A stretch of DNA of 6,356 nt from the NCBI GenBank assembly GCA_902783355.1, contig CACZQQ010000449.1, forward strand, positions 1 to 6,356, in the 5' to 3' direction. Under the pieces are notes generated by a model. The model was not told where the DNA came from. It searched no databases and saw nothing but the letters and a program-made list of their open reading frames with translations. The stretch comes from an uncultured bacterium (GTDB taxonomy: Bacteria; Verrucomicrobiota; Lentisphaeria; Oligosphaerales; Oligosphaeraceae). Within the stretch, counting starts at the first letter, position 1. Each line of letters opens with the position of its first letter. Positions 1 through 5,339 of the stretch are shown here, piece by piece. A program made the translations under genes and the position numbers.

Positions 1-372
1 GGAAGACTCGTCAAATACGCCCGCCTGCGCGGAAAGTACCACTCCGTGAATCCCCTCGCCCTCCATCTGGGCCTCAAGGTCTTCACGCAGAACCTCCGCA
101 CCGTCTCCATCATGGACCTGGAGGGCCTCGGCCGCTGCGCCTACATCGCCGTCGGCGCCTTCGGCGTCGCCTCCATCCACGACCTCCTCCACGAAGGCGA
201 GGCGTTCCATGCCGGAGACACCGCCGGATGGTTCACCTTCGGCGGCTCCACCGTCATCATGGCCTTCCCCAAAGGCACCGTCGCCTTCGACGACGACATC
301 CTCCAACACAGCGCCCAAGGCATCGAGACCCTTGTCCGCGTCAATGCCCAAATTGGAAGAAAATTGTCATAA
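1..372 (+). CDS. psd: Phosphatidylserine decarboxylase, C-terminal part (5' end outside window)
   Basis: The enzyme decarboxylates phosphatidylserine to phosphatidylethanolamine at the inner membrane, the last step of PE synthesis. The reading frame is open from base 1, so the gene starts upstream; 123 residues and a TAA stop are visible. The fragment has a GKYHSVNPLAL segment (family form GxYxSVNPxAL), then NLRTVS, then VGAFGVASIHD, then WFTFGGSTVIM. FGGST is the autoproteolytic site: cleavage between Gly and Ser (Ser codon at 247-249) would turn Ser into the pyruvoyl cofactor and leave a 41-residue alpha chain, the usual size. The following acidic FDDDIL and QGIETLVR segments are also typical. 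The DYHR-type catalytic histidine motif should lie upstream and cannot be checked. A GTG at 46 is in frame but is not a credible start, because conserved sequence precedes it. No terminator hairpin with a T-run follows. Confidence 0.95.
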   Translation, partial: GRLVKYARLRGKYHSVNPLALHLGLKVFTQNLRTVSIMDLEGLGRCAYIAVGAFGVASIHDLLHEGEAFHAGDTAGWFTFGGSTVIMAFPKGTVAFDDDILQHSAQGIETLVRVNAQIGRKLS

Positions 373-379
373 TTTGTCA
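364..379 (+). repeat. Direct-repeat operator candidate, copy 1 (TTGTCA-taat-TTGTCA)
   Basis: Two TTGTCA hexamers (364-369 and 374-379) are spaced exactly 10 bp apart, one DNA turn, so both would face the same side of the helix. The site overlaps the last codons and the stop of psd. It is bracketed by a 7-bp inverted repeat, GAAAATT (359-365) and AATTTTC (382-388). It lies about 20 bp upstream of the candidate -35 box at 399. It matches copy 2 (453-468) under the single pattern TTGTCAYAAYTTGTCA. A role as a protein-binding site is inference. Confidence 0.5.
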
Positions 380-398
380 TGAATTTTCACGTCTGGAC

Positions 399-426
399 TT
401 GAAAAAATCAAAATATGCATTATTGT
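399..426 (+). promoter_or_regulatory. Candidate sigma-70-type promoter for the HTH-EIIA gene
   Basis: TTGAAA (399-404) is followed after 16 bp by TATTGT (421-426), giving 5/6 and 4/6 matches to the -35 and -10 consensus, in an AT-rich island within GC-rich DNA. Transcription would start near 433, leaving a leader of about 68 nt before the ATG at 501. The box shares CTTGAAAAA and the 16-bp spacer with the promoter candidate at 5306. The two TTGTCA repeat pairs lie on either side of it. Confidence 0.4.
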
Positions 427-452
427 GTGAAAGAAGCGAAAATCTTCTCTTT

Positions 453-468
453 TTGTCACAACTTGTCA
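453..468 (+). repeat. Direct-repeat operator candidate, copy 2 (TTGTCA-caac-TTGTCA)
   Basis: TTGTCA hexamers at 453-458 and 463-468 have the same 10-bp periodicity as copy 1. The 4-bp spacer is CAAC instead of TAAT, so only pyrimidine swaps separate the two 16-mers. The site would lie about 20-35 nt downstream of the predicted transcription start and 33 bp before the start codon of the HTH-EIIA gene, a position suited to a repressor roadblock. Function is inferred. Confidence 0.5.
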
Positions 469-500
469 ATTCCCCAAACACCCCTAGCGAGGCCAGAGCG

Positions 501-1211
501 ATGATTCTCACATTAAAGGAACTTGCCGAGTACCTGCGTGTCAACGAGCGGACCATCCTGCGCATGCTGAACACGGGCAAGATCAGCGGCGTCAAGATTG
601 GCGGCCAGTGGCGCTTCAACGGCAGCCAGATCGACCAGGTCTTCTTCCCCAACGGCAAGAGCGAGGTCTACAGCACCCTCACGCAGGACGAGCCCGGCTC
701 CGTCCTGACGCGCCCCGCCATCGGCATCCCCGTGAGCCGCGTCATGAGCGAGGAGCGCGTCCTGCTCAACATGAAGGCCACCGACGTCGAGAGCGCCATC
801 GCCGAGCTGACGGACGCGCGCCTGATGAACGGCCTCGTGCTGGACGTGACCGACCTGCGCAAGAAGTGCCTGGAGCGCGAGGAGGTCCTCTCCACCGGCG
901 TGGGCGAAGGCATCGCCCTGCCGCATCCCCGCGACCCGATCGCCACCCTGAAGACCAGCGCCGCCATCGTGTACGGCTACTCCAAGGACGGCATCGACTT
1001 CAAGGCCGCCGACGGCAAGCCCGTCCATATCTTCTTCCTCATCTGCAGCCAGAACATCGAGCTGCACATGCATCTGATGGGCTGCCTGGCCCGCATGCTC
1101 AGGGACGCCAACTTCGTGAAGGCCCTCCCCAAGTGCAAGGCCAGCGCCGATGTCATCAAGCTCGTCATGAAATACGAACGCGACGAGTTCCTCGCCCGCG
1201 AAAACGCCTGA
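501..1211 (+). CDS. Winged-helix (excisionase-type) DNA-binding domain fused to PTS EIIA domain
   Basis: The predicted protein has 236 residues. Residues about 1-48 form a MerR/excisionase-type winged helix: LTLKELAEYLRVNERTILRML is the helix-turn-helix and KISGVKIGGQWRF the wing. A linker follows, then from about residue 78 a type-2 (fructose/mannitol/Ntr) PTS EIIA domain. STGVGEGIALPHPR carries the phospho-accepting histidine, His142 (codon 924-926). HMHLMGCLARMLRD matches the second conserved His/Leu-rich helix. In this family EIIA takes phosphate from HPr. Joined to a DNA-binding domain, it would make a transcription factor tuned by PTS phosphorylation (inference). No HPr, EI or sugar permease is visible. 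The start at ATG 501 follows GAGG (489-492) by 8 nt, and the HTH begins right there; the open frame continues upstream but is not family-like. The twin TTGTCA repeats just upstream suggest autoregulation. Confidence 0.9.
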   Translation: MILTLKELAEYLRVNERTILRMLNTGKISGVKIGGQWRFNGSQIDQVFFPNGKSEVYSTLTQDEPGSVLTRPAIGIPVSRVMSEERVLLNMKATDVESAIAELTDARLMNGLVLDVTDLRKKCLEREEVLSTGVGEGIALPHPRDPIATLKTSAAIVYGYSKDGIDFKAADGKPVHIFFLICSQNIELHMHLMGCLARMLRDANFVKALPKCKASADVIKLVMKYERDEFLARENA

Positions 1212-1234
1212 TATTCCCAAATCCCGCCCCGCAT

Positions 1235-1257
1235 GCCGGCGCCAAAGTGGCGCCGGC
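1235..1257. terminator. Strong GC hairpin after the HTH-EIIA gene (no T-run)
   Basis: A perfect 9-bp stem pairs GCCGGCGCC (1235-1243) with GGCGCCGGC (1249-1257) around an AAAGT loop, starting 24 bases after the stop codon. There is no T-tract, so this is not a classical intrinsic terminator. It may mark or protect the mRNA 3' end, or act together with rho. Confidence 0.35.
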
Positions 1258-1359
1258 TCAGGTTGGAAAGGCAAGGTGGCCCATCGGGGGGTTCGGGGGG
1301 CTCGGCCCCCCGTCGTTTGCAACGTCCGCCTGCCGAGCCTTCCAAGGCGCCGGCTCGGC
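1235..1359. repeat. Hairpin-rich inverted-repeat cluster in a convergent intergenic region
   Basis: Three GC-rich hairpins are packed between two convergent genes. They are 1235-1257 (9-bp stem), 1294-1312 (8-bp stem CGGGGGGC/GCCCCCCG with a TCG loop) and 1332-1359 (8-bp stem GCCGAGCC/GGCTCGGC around 12 bases). GGCGCCGGCTC occurs twice in direct orientation (1249-1259 and 1346-1356). TTGGAAAGGC (1263-1272) is a near inverted match to GCCTTCCAA (1337-1345), so the whole block can also fold as one long imperfect palindrome. CGGGGGG is duplicated (1285-1291 and 1294-1300). It resembles a REP-like intergenic element and could serve as a bidirectional transcript end; whether it recurs in the genome is unknown. 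Confidence 0.5.
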
Positions 1360-1379
1360 GCGGGCGACATCGCGAGATA

Positions 1380-2939
1380 TCAGAAGCCTATCTTCCCTGT
1401 CGCCAGCAGGAGCATCAGAATTCCCATGGCCAGGAAGAAGGCGGCCATGAGAAGCTTTGTGGCGAATACATGGTCCTTGGCGAAGCTGGCCAGCGCCTTG
1501 GCGCCAATGCCGAAATAGGCCAGGACAGTCACGGCCAGAAGCGGGACAATGAAAGCCGCATTGTATAGGACGAGCCACCCGAAGGCGCGCAGATTGAAGC
1601 CCGAGGCGTTGATGGCGATGATGGTCGGCAGATAGACCTGCCCCGTGCAGACGAACTCCATGCCGGAGACGACGACCCCCAGGAGGACGGTGGCCGGCAT
1701 CACAATCCAGCCCGTCAGCGCGGCCCAGCGGTGGATGCGGTCATGGATCTTGCGGTGCGTGCCCGCGTCAAGCCCCATCTCCATGTCGGACGCGCGGCCC
1801 GTGCGGCGGTAGCGCAGCGCGTCACGCAGATGCAGCGCCGCGAAGACGAGGCCTGTCAAGGCGAAAGCCCAGTAGAAGAGCTGCTTGACGAGCGGGAGGC
1901 GCCCCAGCACGTCCACGATGAAGGAGAGCCCCACGCCGAAGAGCAGATAGCTGGCAAAGACGCCTGCGCAGAAGAGGAGGCCGGCGGTCAGGACGAAGCG
2001 GCGGCCGCGCTTCAGGTAGAGCAGATAGCTGATCAGGAAGATGACCGTGGCGAAGGCGCAGGGGTTGATGCCGTCCAGGAGCCCCGCATAGAGCGAAGTC
2101 CACAGCGTGGCGTTGTTGAGGAACCTGCTGTAGCGGCTCCTGAGGGCCTGCCGCTCCTTCTCCGTGAAATCGCCCTCCCAGAAGGGCGCCGCGCCCGCCT
2201 CCAGCCCGTCCAGCGCCAAGGCCAGCTCCTCGCAGGGCGCCAGACGCCCCGTCACGTAGCCCGTCTCCCACGCCACCAGCGGCGCCAGATTCCGTCCGTC
2301 CTCCGGAAGGCCGAAACGGCGCATGACGCGCGCCATCATGAGAAGCCCCTCGTCCGTCGTGACCAGATAGGAATCGATGGCCACGTCGGGGCGGCTCTCC
2401 TTGAGCAGGCGCAGTTCGACCTCTTGGCGCGCGCACTTCTGGCAGCCGGGCGAGGCGAGGTAGAGCAGCCGCCCGCCGCGGCGCCGTCCCGCGGCGTCAG
2501 TCTCCTCCTCCTTCGCGGCGGCCGCATTCCAGACGGCGGCATTGCCCGCCGCGCGGTCGGCCGCCTCCTGAAGCGGCGCAAGGAGGGCGCGCGCCCCCTC
2601 CTCCAGAGGCTCCGGCGTCATTTCCGCCAGCTTCCAGAAGCCGTCGGCGCCGGCGGCCATCTTCGCGCCGCGCAAGGCCACGGGGAAGGCGTCGAAGGCG
2701 CCTGCGTAGCCGAGGCGCTCCTCCACGCGCTTGAGGAAATAGTAGTTCTCGTCGCGGTCGATGGAGACATGGAGGAGGACGGGAATGTCCGCGCCCTTCT
2801 CCTGCGCCGTCCATTCCGCCTTGACGGCCTGGCACTGGTCGCACTCCTCCGTGCCGAAGAGGGCGATCCACTCCCGCGCAGAGGCAGAGGCCGCCAGAAG
2901 GGAGCATATCAGGAGAATGAGCGCAGGCGTCCTTTTCAT
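1380..2939 (-). CDS. DsbD/CcdA-family thiol-disulfide transporter with two N-terminal thioredoxin-like segments
   Basis: The predicted protein has 519 residues. It begins with a signal peptide (MKR, hydrophobic core, likely cut after ASA at 19-21). Next comes a thioredoxin-like region with CDQC (33-36) and a probable cis-proline FPV (85-87). A second thioredoxin-like region, LASPGCQKC, carries CQKC (166-169). From about residue 280 there are six hydrophobic segments. The first contains GINPCA (Cys294) and the fourth EFVCTGQVYLP (Cys431); these paired cysteines mark the DsbD/CcdA core, which moves electrons from cytosolic thioredoxin across the inner membrane. The modules would then pass reducing equivalents to periplasmic partners. 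In E. coli DsbD one immunoglobulin-like domain precedes the core and one thioredoxin domain follows it, so the order here differs. The start at 2937-2939 is chosen because the signal peptide begins there, although no clear Shine-Dalgarno sequence precedes it. The partner protein is unknown. Confidence 0.87.
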   Translation of the reverse strand: MKRTPALILLICSLLAASASAREWIALFGTEECDQCQAVKAEWTAQEKGADIPVLLHVSIDRDENYYFLKRVEERLGYAGAFDAFPVALRGAKMAAGADGFWKLAEMTPEPLEEGARALLAPLQEAADRAAGNAAVWNAAAAKEEETDAAGRRRGGRLLYLASPGCQKCARQEVELRLLKESRPDVAIDSYLVTTDEGLLMMARVMRRFGLPEDGRNLAPLVAWETGYVTGRLAPCEELALALDGLEAGAAPFWEGDFTEKERQALRSRYSRFLNNATLWTSLYAGLLDGINPCAFATVIFLISYLLYLKRGRRFVLTAGLLFCAGVFASYLLFGVGLSFIVDVLGRLPLVKQLFYWAFALTGLVFAALHLRDALRYRRTGRASDMEMGLDAGTHRKIHDRIHRWAALTGWIVMPATVLLGVVVSGMEFVCTGQVYLPTIIAINASGFNLRAFGWLVLYNAAFIVPLLAVTVLAYFGIGAKALASFAKDHVFATKLLMAAFFLAMGILMLLLATGKIGF

Positions 2940-2964
2940 GGCAAAAAAGTGGCAGGCCAATACG

Positions 2965-2996
2965 AAAAAATCCCGCACGGCGAGGGGCGGGATTTT
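2965..2996 (-). terminator. Rho-independent terminator downstream of tRNA-Thr
   Basis: Read on the minus strand, AAAATCCCGC (2996-2987) pairs perfectly with GCGGGATTTT (2976-2967) around a 10-base loop, and the T-run reaches six (2970-2965). This is a textbook intrinsic terminator 30 bases past the tRNA CCA end. Only 25 bases then remain before the reductase start codon, so it may also behave as an attenuator for that gene. A smaller hairpin (3000-3016, GAGGCG/CGCCTC) lies between it and the tRNA. Confidence 0.8.
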
Positions 2997-3025
2997 GTGG
3001 AGGCGTCGGCCGCCTCGGGAAAAAC

Positions 3026-3101
<76 letters not shown>

Positions 3102-3118
3102 GTTTGGGAATGTCCCAT

Positions 3119-3146
3119 AAGATAATCCATAAGACAAAATTTGCAA
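3119..3146 (-). promoter_or_regulatory. Candidate promoter for tRNA-Thr (and perhaps the reductase)
   Basis: On the minus strand TTGCAA (3146-3141) is followed after 16 bp by TATCTT (3124-3119), a 4/6 and 4/6 match. The predicted start is about 10 bases before the mature tRNA 5' end. The -35 hexamer is the centre of the 18-bp palindrome at 3135-3152, so a factor bound there would block this promoter. An 8-bp direct repeat, CCATAAGA on the + strand (3115-3122 and 3127-3134), overlaps the -10 region. Confidence 0.4.
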
Positions 3147-3152
3147 ATTTTG
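3135..3152. promoter_or_regulatory. 18-bp perfect palindrome in the divergent control region
   Basis: CAAAATTTGCAAATTTTG reads identically on both strands, without a spacer. It lies between the leftward tRNA/reductase unit and the rightward secreted-protein gene. It overlaps the predicted leftward -35 box and ends 20 bp before the rightward one. Such symmetry fits a dimeric regulator site, but AT-rich palindromes can also be incidental. Confidence 0.45.
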
Positions 3153-3172
3153 CGGCATAAATCATGAATCGC

Positions 3173-3202
3173 TTGCAATTCAGGCAATAGGTGCGCTATA
3201 TT
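3173..3202 (+). promoter_or_regulatory. Candidate promoter for the secreted CHB-repeat protein gene
   Basis: TTGCAA (3173-3178) and TATATT (3197-3202) are separated by 18 bp, with 4/6 and 5/6 matches to the sigma-70 boxes. Transcription would begin near 3209, giving a leader of about 49 nt. That leader opens with the hairpin at 3215-3229. Confidence 0.45.
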
Positions 3203-3214
3203 ATCCGTTGTACG

Positions 3215-3229
3215 CAGGAGATCCTCCTG
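3215..3229 (+). promoter_or_regulatory. Leader hairpin enclosing an AGGAG sequence
   Basis: CAGGAG and CTCCTG form a perfect 6-bp stem with an ATC loop close to the predicted mRNA 5' end. AGGAG inside the stem looks like a Shine-Dalgarno sequence, but it lies 37 bases before the ATG at 3258 and has no usable start codon of its own. The real start has only a weak AGG (3249-3251). The stem may stabilise the mRNA end or act as a standby site; both ideas are inference. Confidence 0.35.
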
Positions 3230-3257
3230 AAAAGACAATCCACCGATCAGGCATGCC

Positions 3258-5099
3258 ATGAAGACGCGACTGACCGGGGCGCTGCTCCTCCTCTGCGGCG
3301 CCCTCCTCATGGCGGCAGACCAGGCCGCCACCATCAAATCCGCTCTGGACGCCTCCGCCGAGGTGAACTTCACCTACGGCAAGGGCACCTTCACGGCCGC
3401 CAAGACCTATTCCCAGACCCACATCTACGGCACGGTGAAGCCCGAAAAGGGAACCACCATGCTCCAGATCAAGAACGGCGGCGACTCCAACAAGGAGGGC
3501 CGCGCCGCGCGCATCTCCGCCGCCTTCTCCTTCACGGTCACAGGCCCCGGGACCGTCACCTTCAGCGCACGCGTCGCCACCTACATGAACGACGACGTCC
3601 TCGTCCTCTACGAAGACGACATCGACGACCCCATCGTGGAGCTGGGCGGCGACTACTGGTACAAGCGGGATTCCGAATACAAGAACGACCCCGACCTCGA
3701 CTACGGCTACGACCTGCTGGCCGCCGACTTCTGGAACGAATACAGCTTCATCGTCCCCACCGACAAGTACACCCACACCTACTACGTCGCGCTGCTGGCC
3801 CCCTACAAGGACGACCCGGACGACTACTGGGCGCCGGAGGACGACGAGGTCGTGGTCAACCTCGCCTGGCTGGACAACTTTGTCTGGGAGCCCGACGAGG
3901 ACGTGATCCTCTGCGCCCTTTCCGGAGACACCGCGCACCCGAACCGCCAGTTCGGCCCCGAGGGCATGTACGTCAGCGTCATCTCCGACTACAACGACGG
4001 CGAAAACCTCCTCCTCGACTACTGGTACACCACCGACGGAAGCACGCCCACGCGCAACGGGAAGAAGTCCAAGAAATACGACGGCGAGGAGGGGATCTTC
4101 CTGCCGGGGACCACGCCCGTCGGCAACGTGACCGTCCGCGTCGCCGCCTACTACAAGACCACGCAGGTGGGCACCTGCAGCGCCACCTACACCCGCAGGA
4201 AGAACGTGGGCACGCCCGTCGTCAAGGCCGCCGCGCTGGACGACTTCTCCCCCGCCCTCACGCTCACCCTCGCCTGCGACGCCGACGCCCAGGACATCAC
4301 GTACTACTACACCTTGGACGGCTCCCGCCCCACGGAGGCCTCCCAGAAGGCCGACGGCGCCACGCTGCGCCTCCAGAAGCCCGCGACGGTCAGCGTCGTC
4401 GCGGGGGACGGCGCCTCCGTCAGCGCCACGCCCCTCGTGCTCCAGGTCACGCAGGCATCCGCCCCGCAGCTCGAGGTCACGGCGGACGGCCAGAAGACCG
4501 CCAACACCGTCTTCTCCCATGCGGCCTCCGTCCGCGCCAGCGCCGCCACGGGCTCCCTCCGCTACCGCCTCGACGGCGGCGCCGCCACGCCCTACACGGC
4601 CCCCGTCGCCGTCACGCAGAGCGCCACCCTCGCCTTCGTCGCCTGCGGCGAGGCCAACACGGCCACCGGCCTCTACAGGCTGAACAGCGCGGCCGCCGAA
4701 ATCACCCTCGCCAAGGAGTCCGCCTCCGACGGCGCCTGGGCGACCGCGCAGGTCGCCGCCTTCCGCGCAGGCGAATGGAACCTCTTCGCGGTGACGCGCC
4801 GCCTCTCCGACGAAAGCGCGGCGGCCATCGCCGCCTGGCTCCACCCATACGCCTACAATACGCGTACGCACGCCTATGAGCGCGCGGCCACGCTCCAGCC
4901 AGGCATCGCCTGCCTCGTGCACACAAGCCTCGTCGAGGAGGCCAGCCGCCCCGCCGCCTTCACGGACGCGGGCGCGGCCACGCCCCTCCAGGGCGGCGGC
5001 ACCTGGCTCCTCGGCGCAGAAAAGGCCGATTTCACATGGGACGGCGCCGCCTGGCAGGCCGTCCCCCAGGACGAATCCCACCCCGGCTGGCGGAAATGA
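3258..5099 (+). CDS. Secreted multidomain protein with chitobiase C-terminal-type (CHB_HEX_C) repeats
   Basis: The predicted protein has 613 residues. A signal peptide is likely cut after residues 19-20 (LLMA-A-DQ). Residues about 35-212 look like a carbohydrate-binding-style beta-sandwich: it has the FTVTGPGTVTF motif (GPGT at 96-99), an unusually acidic middle rich in DD, DY and ED, and closes with AWLDNFVWEP (203-212). Two chitobiase C-terminal-type repeats follow, with hallmarks TTDGSTPT (258-265) and TLDGSRPT (352-359). A third, degenerate repeat, RYRLDGGAATPY, has its Asp at 439. The C-terminal 130 residues contain GEWNLF (505-510), like the GWNL segments found near the ends of large surface proteins in this kind of organism. 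No catalytic domain is recognisable, so a binding or adhesive role at the cell surface is inferred. The ATG at 3258 is preferred because the signal peptide starts there; a second ATG at 3253 is out of frame. Confidence 0.8.
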   Translation: MKTRLTGALLLLCGALLMAADQAATIKSALDASAEVNFTYGKGTFTAAKTYSQTHIYGTVKPEKGTTMLQIKNGGDSNKEGRAARISAAFSFTVTGPGTVTFSARVATYMNDDVLVLYEDDIDDPIVELGGDYWYKRDSEYKNDPDLDYGYDLLAADFWNEYSFIVPTDKYTHTYYVALLAPYKDDPDDYWAPEDDEVVVNLAWLDNFVWEPDEDVILCALSGDTAHPNRQFGPEGMYVSVISDYNDGENLLLDYWYTTDGSTPTRNGKKSKKYDGEEGIFLPGTTPVGNVTVRVAAYYKTTQVGTCSATYTRRKNVGTPVVKAAALDDFSPALTLTLACDADAQDITYYYTLDGSRPTEASQKADGATLRLQKPATVSVVAGDGASVSATPLVLQVTQASAPQLEVTADGQKTANTVFSHAASVRASAATGSLRYRLDGGAATPYTAPVAVTQSATLAFVACGEANTATGLYRLNSAAAEITLAKESASDGAWATAQVAAFRAGEWNLFAVTRRLSDESAAAIAAWLHPYAYNTRTHAYERAATLQPGIACLVHTSLVEEASRPAAFTDAGAATPLQGGGTWLLGAEKADFTWDGAAWQAVPQDESHPGWRK

Positions 5100-5266
5100 C
5101 CGCCCCGAAAGCCGGCGAATCCCCTCCATAGACGCCCCTCCGCTCCCCCCACGAACCGTCTTCCACATCAAGGAGGCCCCCCAAAGGCCTCCAAGTCCCC
5201 TCCAACCCACCCTGGCTGGCGGCCCACTTCCCCGCCCCGAAAGCCCGAAAATGCCCGTAATTCGCT
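5100..5266. other. Gene-free, C-rich and G-poor stretch after the CHB-repeat gene
   Basis: No coding sequence is credible here. The + strand is strongly C-rich with few G for much of its length (especially 5117-5170 and 5193-5240), the composition in which rho-loading sites occur. The 14-mer CCGCCCCGAAAGCC appears twice in direct orientation (5100-5113 and 5232-5245). One perfect hairpin lies at 5172-5192. Together these suggest rho-dependent termination of the upstream gene; this is inference from composition. Confidence 0.35.
5172..5192 (+). terminator. GC hairpin without T-run downstream of the CHB-repeat gene
   Basis: GGAGGCC (5172-5178) pairs perfectly with GGCCTCC (5186-5192) around a CCCCAAA loop, 73 bases after the stop codon. 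It is not followed by T residues, so it is at best an mRNA 3'-end barrier within a rho-type region. Confidence 0.35.
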
Positions 5267-5305
5267 TTTTTTGACCTCAAAAACAAAAAAAATCACTTGC
5301 GTCGC

Positions 5306-5333
5306 TTGAAAAATGCAAAAGAAACAGTAGATT
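5306..5333 (+). promoter_or_regulatory. Candidate strong promoter with upstream A/T-tracts
   Basis: TTGAAA (5306-5311), a 16-bp spacer and TAGATT (5328-5333) match the sigma-70 boxes at 5/6 and 4/6. Just upstream is a T-run (5266-5272) and A-rich DNA (5279-5292), resembling an UP element that would raise promoter strength. Transcription would start near 5340, a few bases before the first leader hairpin at 5346, which supports the placement. The same CTTGAAAAA and spacer length occur at the promoter candidate at 399. Confidence 0.5.
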
Positions 5334-5339
5334 AACCCA

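Noticed and set aside
10..12. Lipobox cysteines in the signal peptides of the reductase (Cys12) and the CHB-repeat protein (Cys13); positions given are residue numbers
   Set aside because: The residues before the cysteine (LLI-C and LLL-C) do not fit the lipobox, which needs a small residue at -1. Signal peptidase I sites fit better.
228..500. Extension of the HTH-EIIA reading frame upstream to 228
   Set aside because: The frame is open but overlaps psd out of frame and encodes no family-like sequence. The HTH begins at ATG 501, which has a suitable GAGG.
513..1370. A 285-codon minus strand open frame opposite the HTH-EIIA gene
   Set aside because: The product is low-complexity Gly/Ala/Asp-rich, while the + strand frame shows clear HTH and EIIA motifs. 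It also runs into the hairpin cluster.
3201..5210. A 669-codon open frame on the minus strand opposite the secreted CHB-repeat gene
   Set aside because: It is an artefact of the strong third-position C bias of the + strand gene. The product is a Gly/Val/Arg/Ala-rich low-complexity chain without a recognisable motif, and its start lies in the 3' untranslated region of the real gene.
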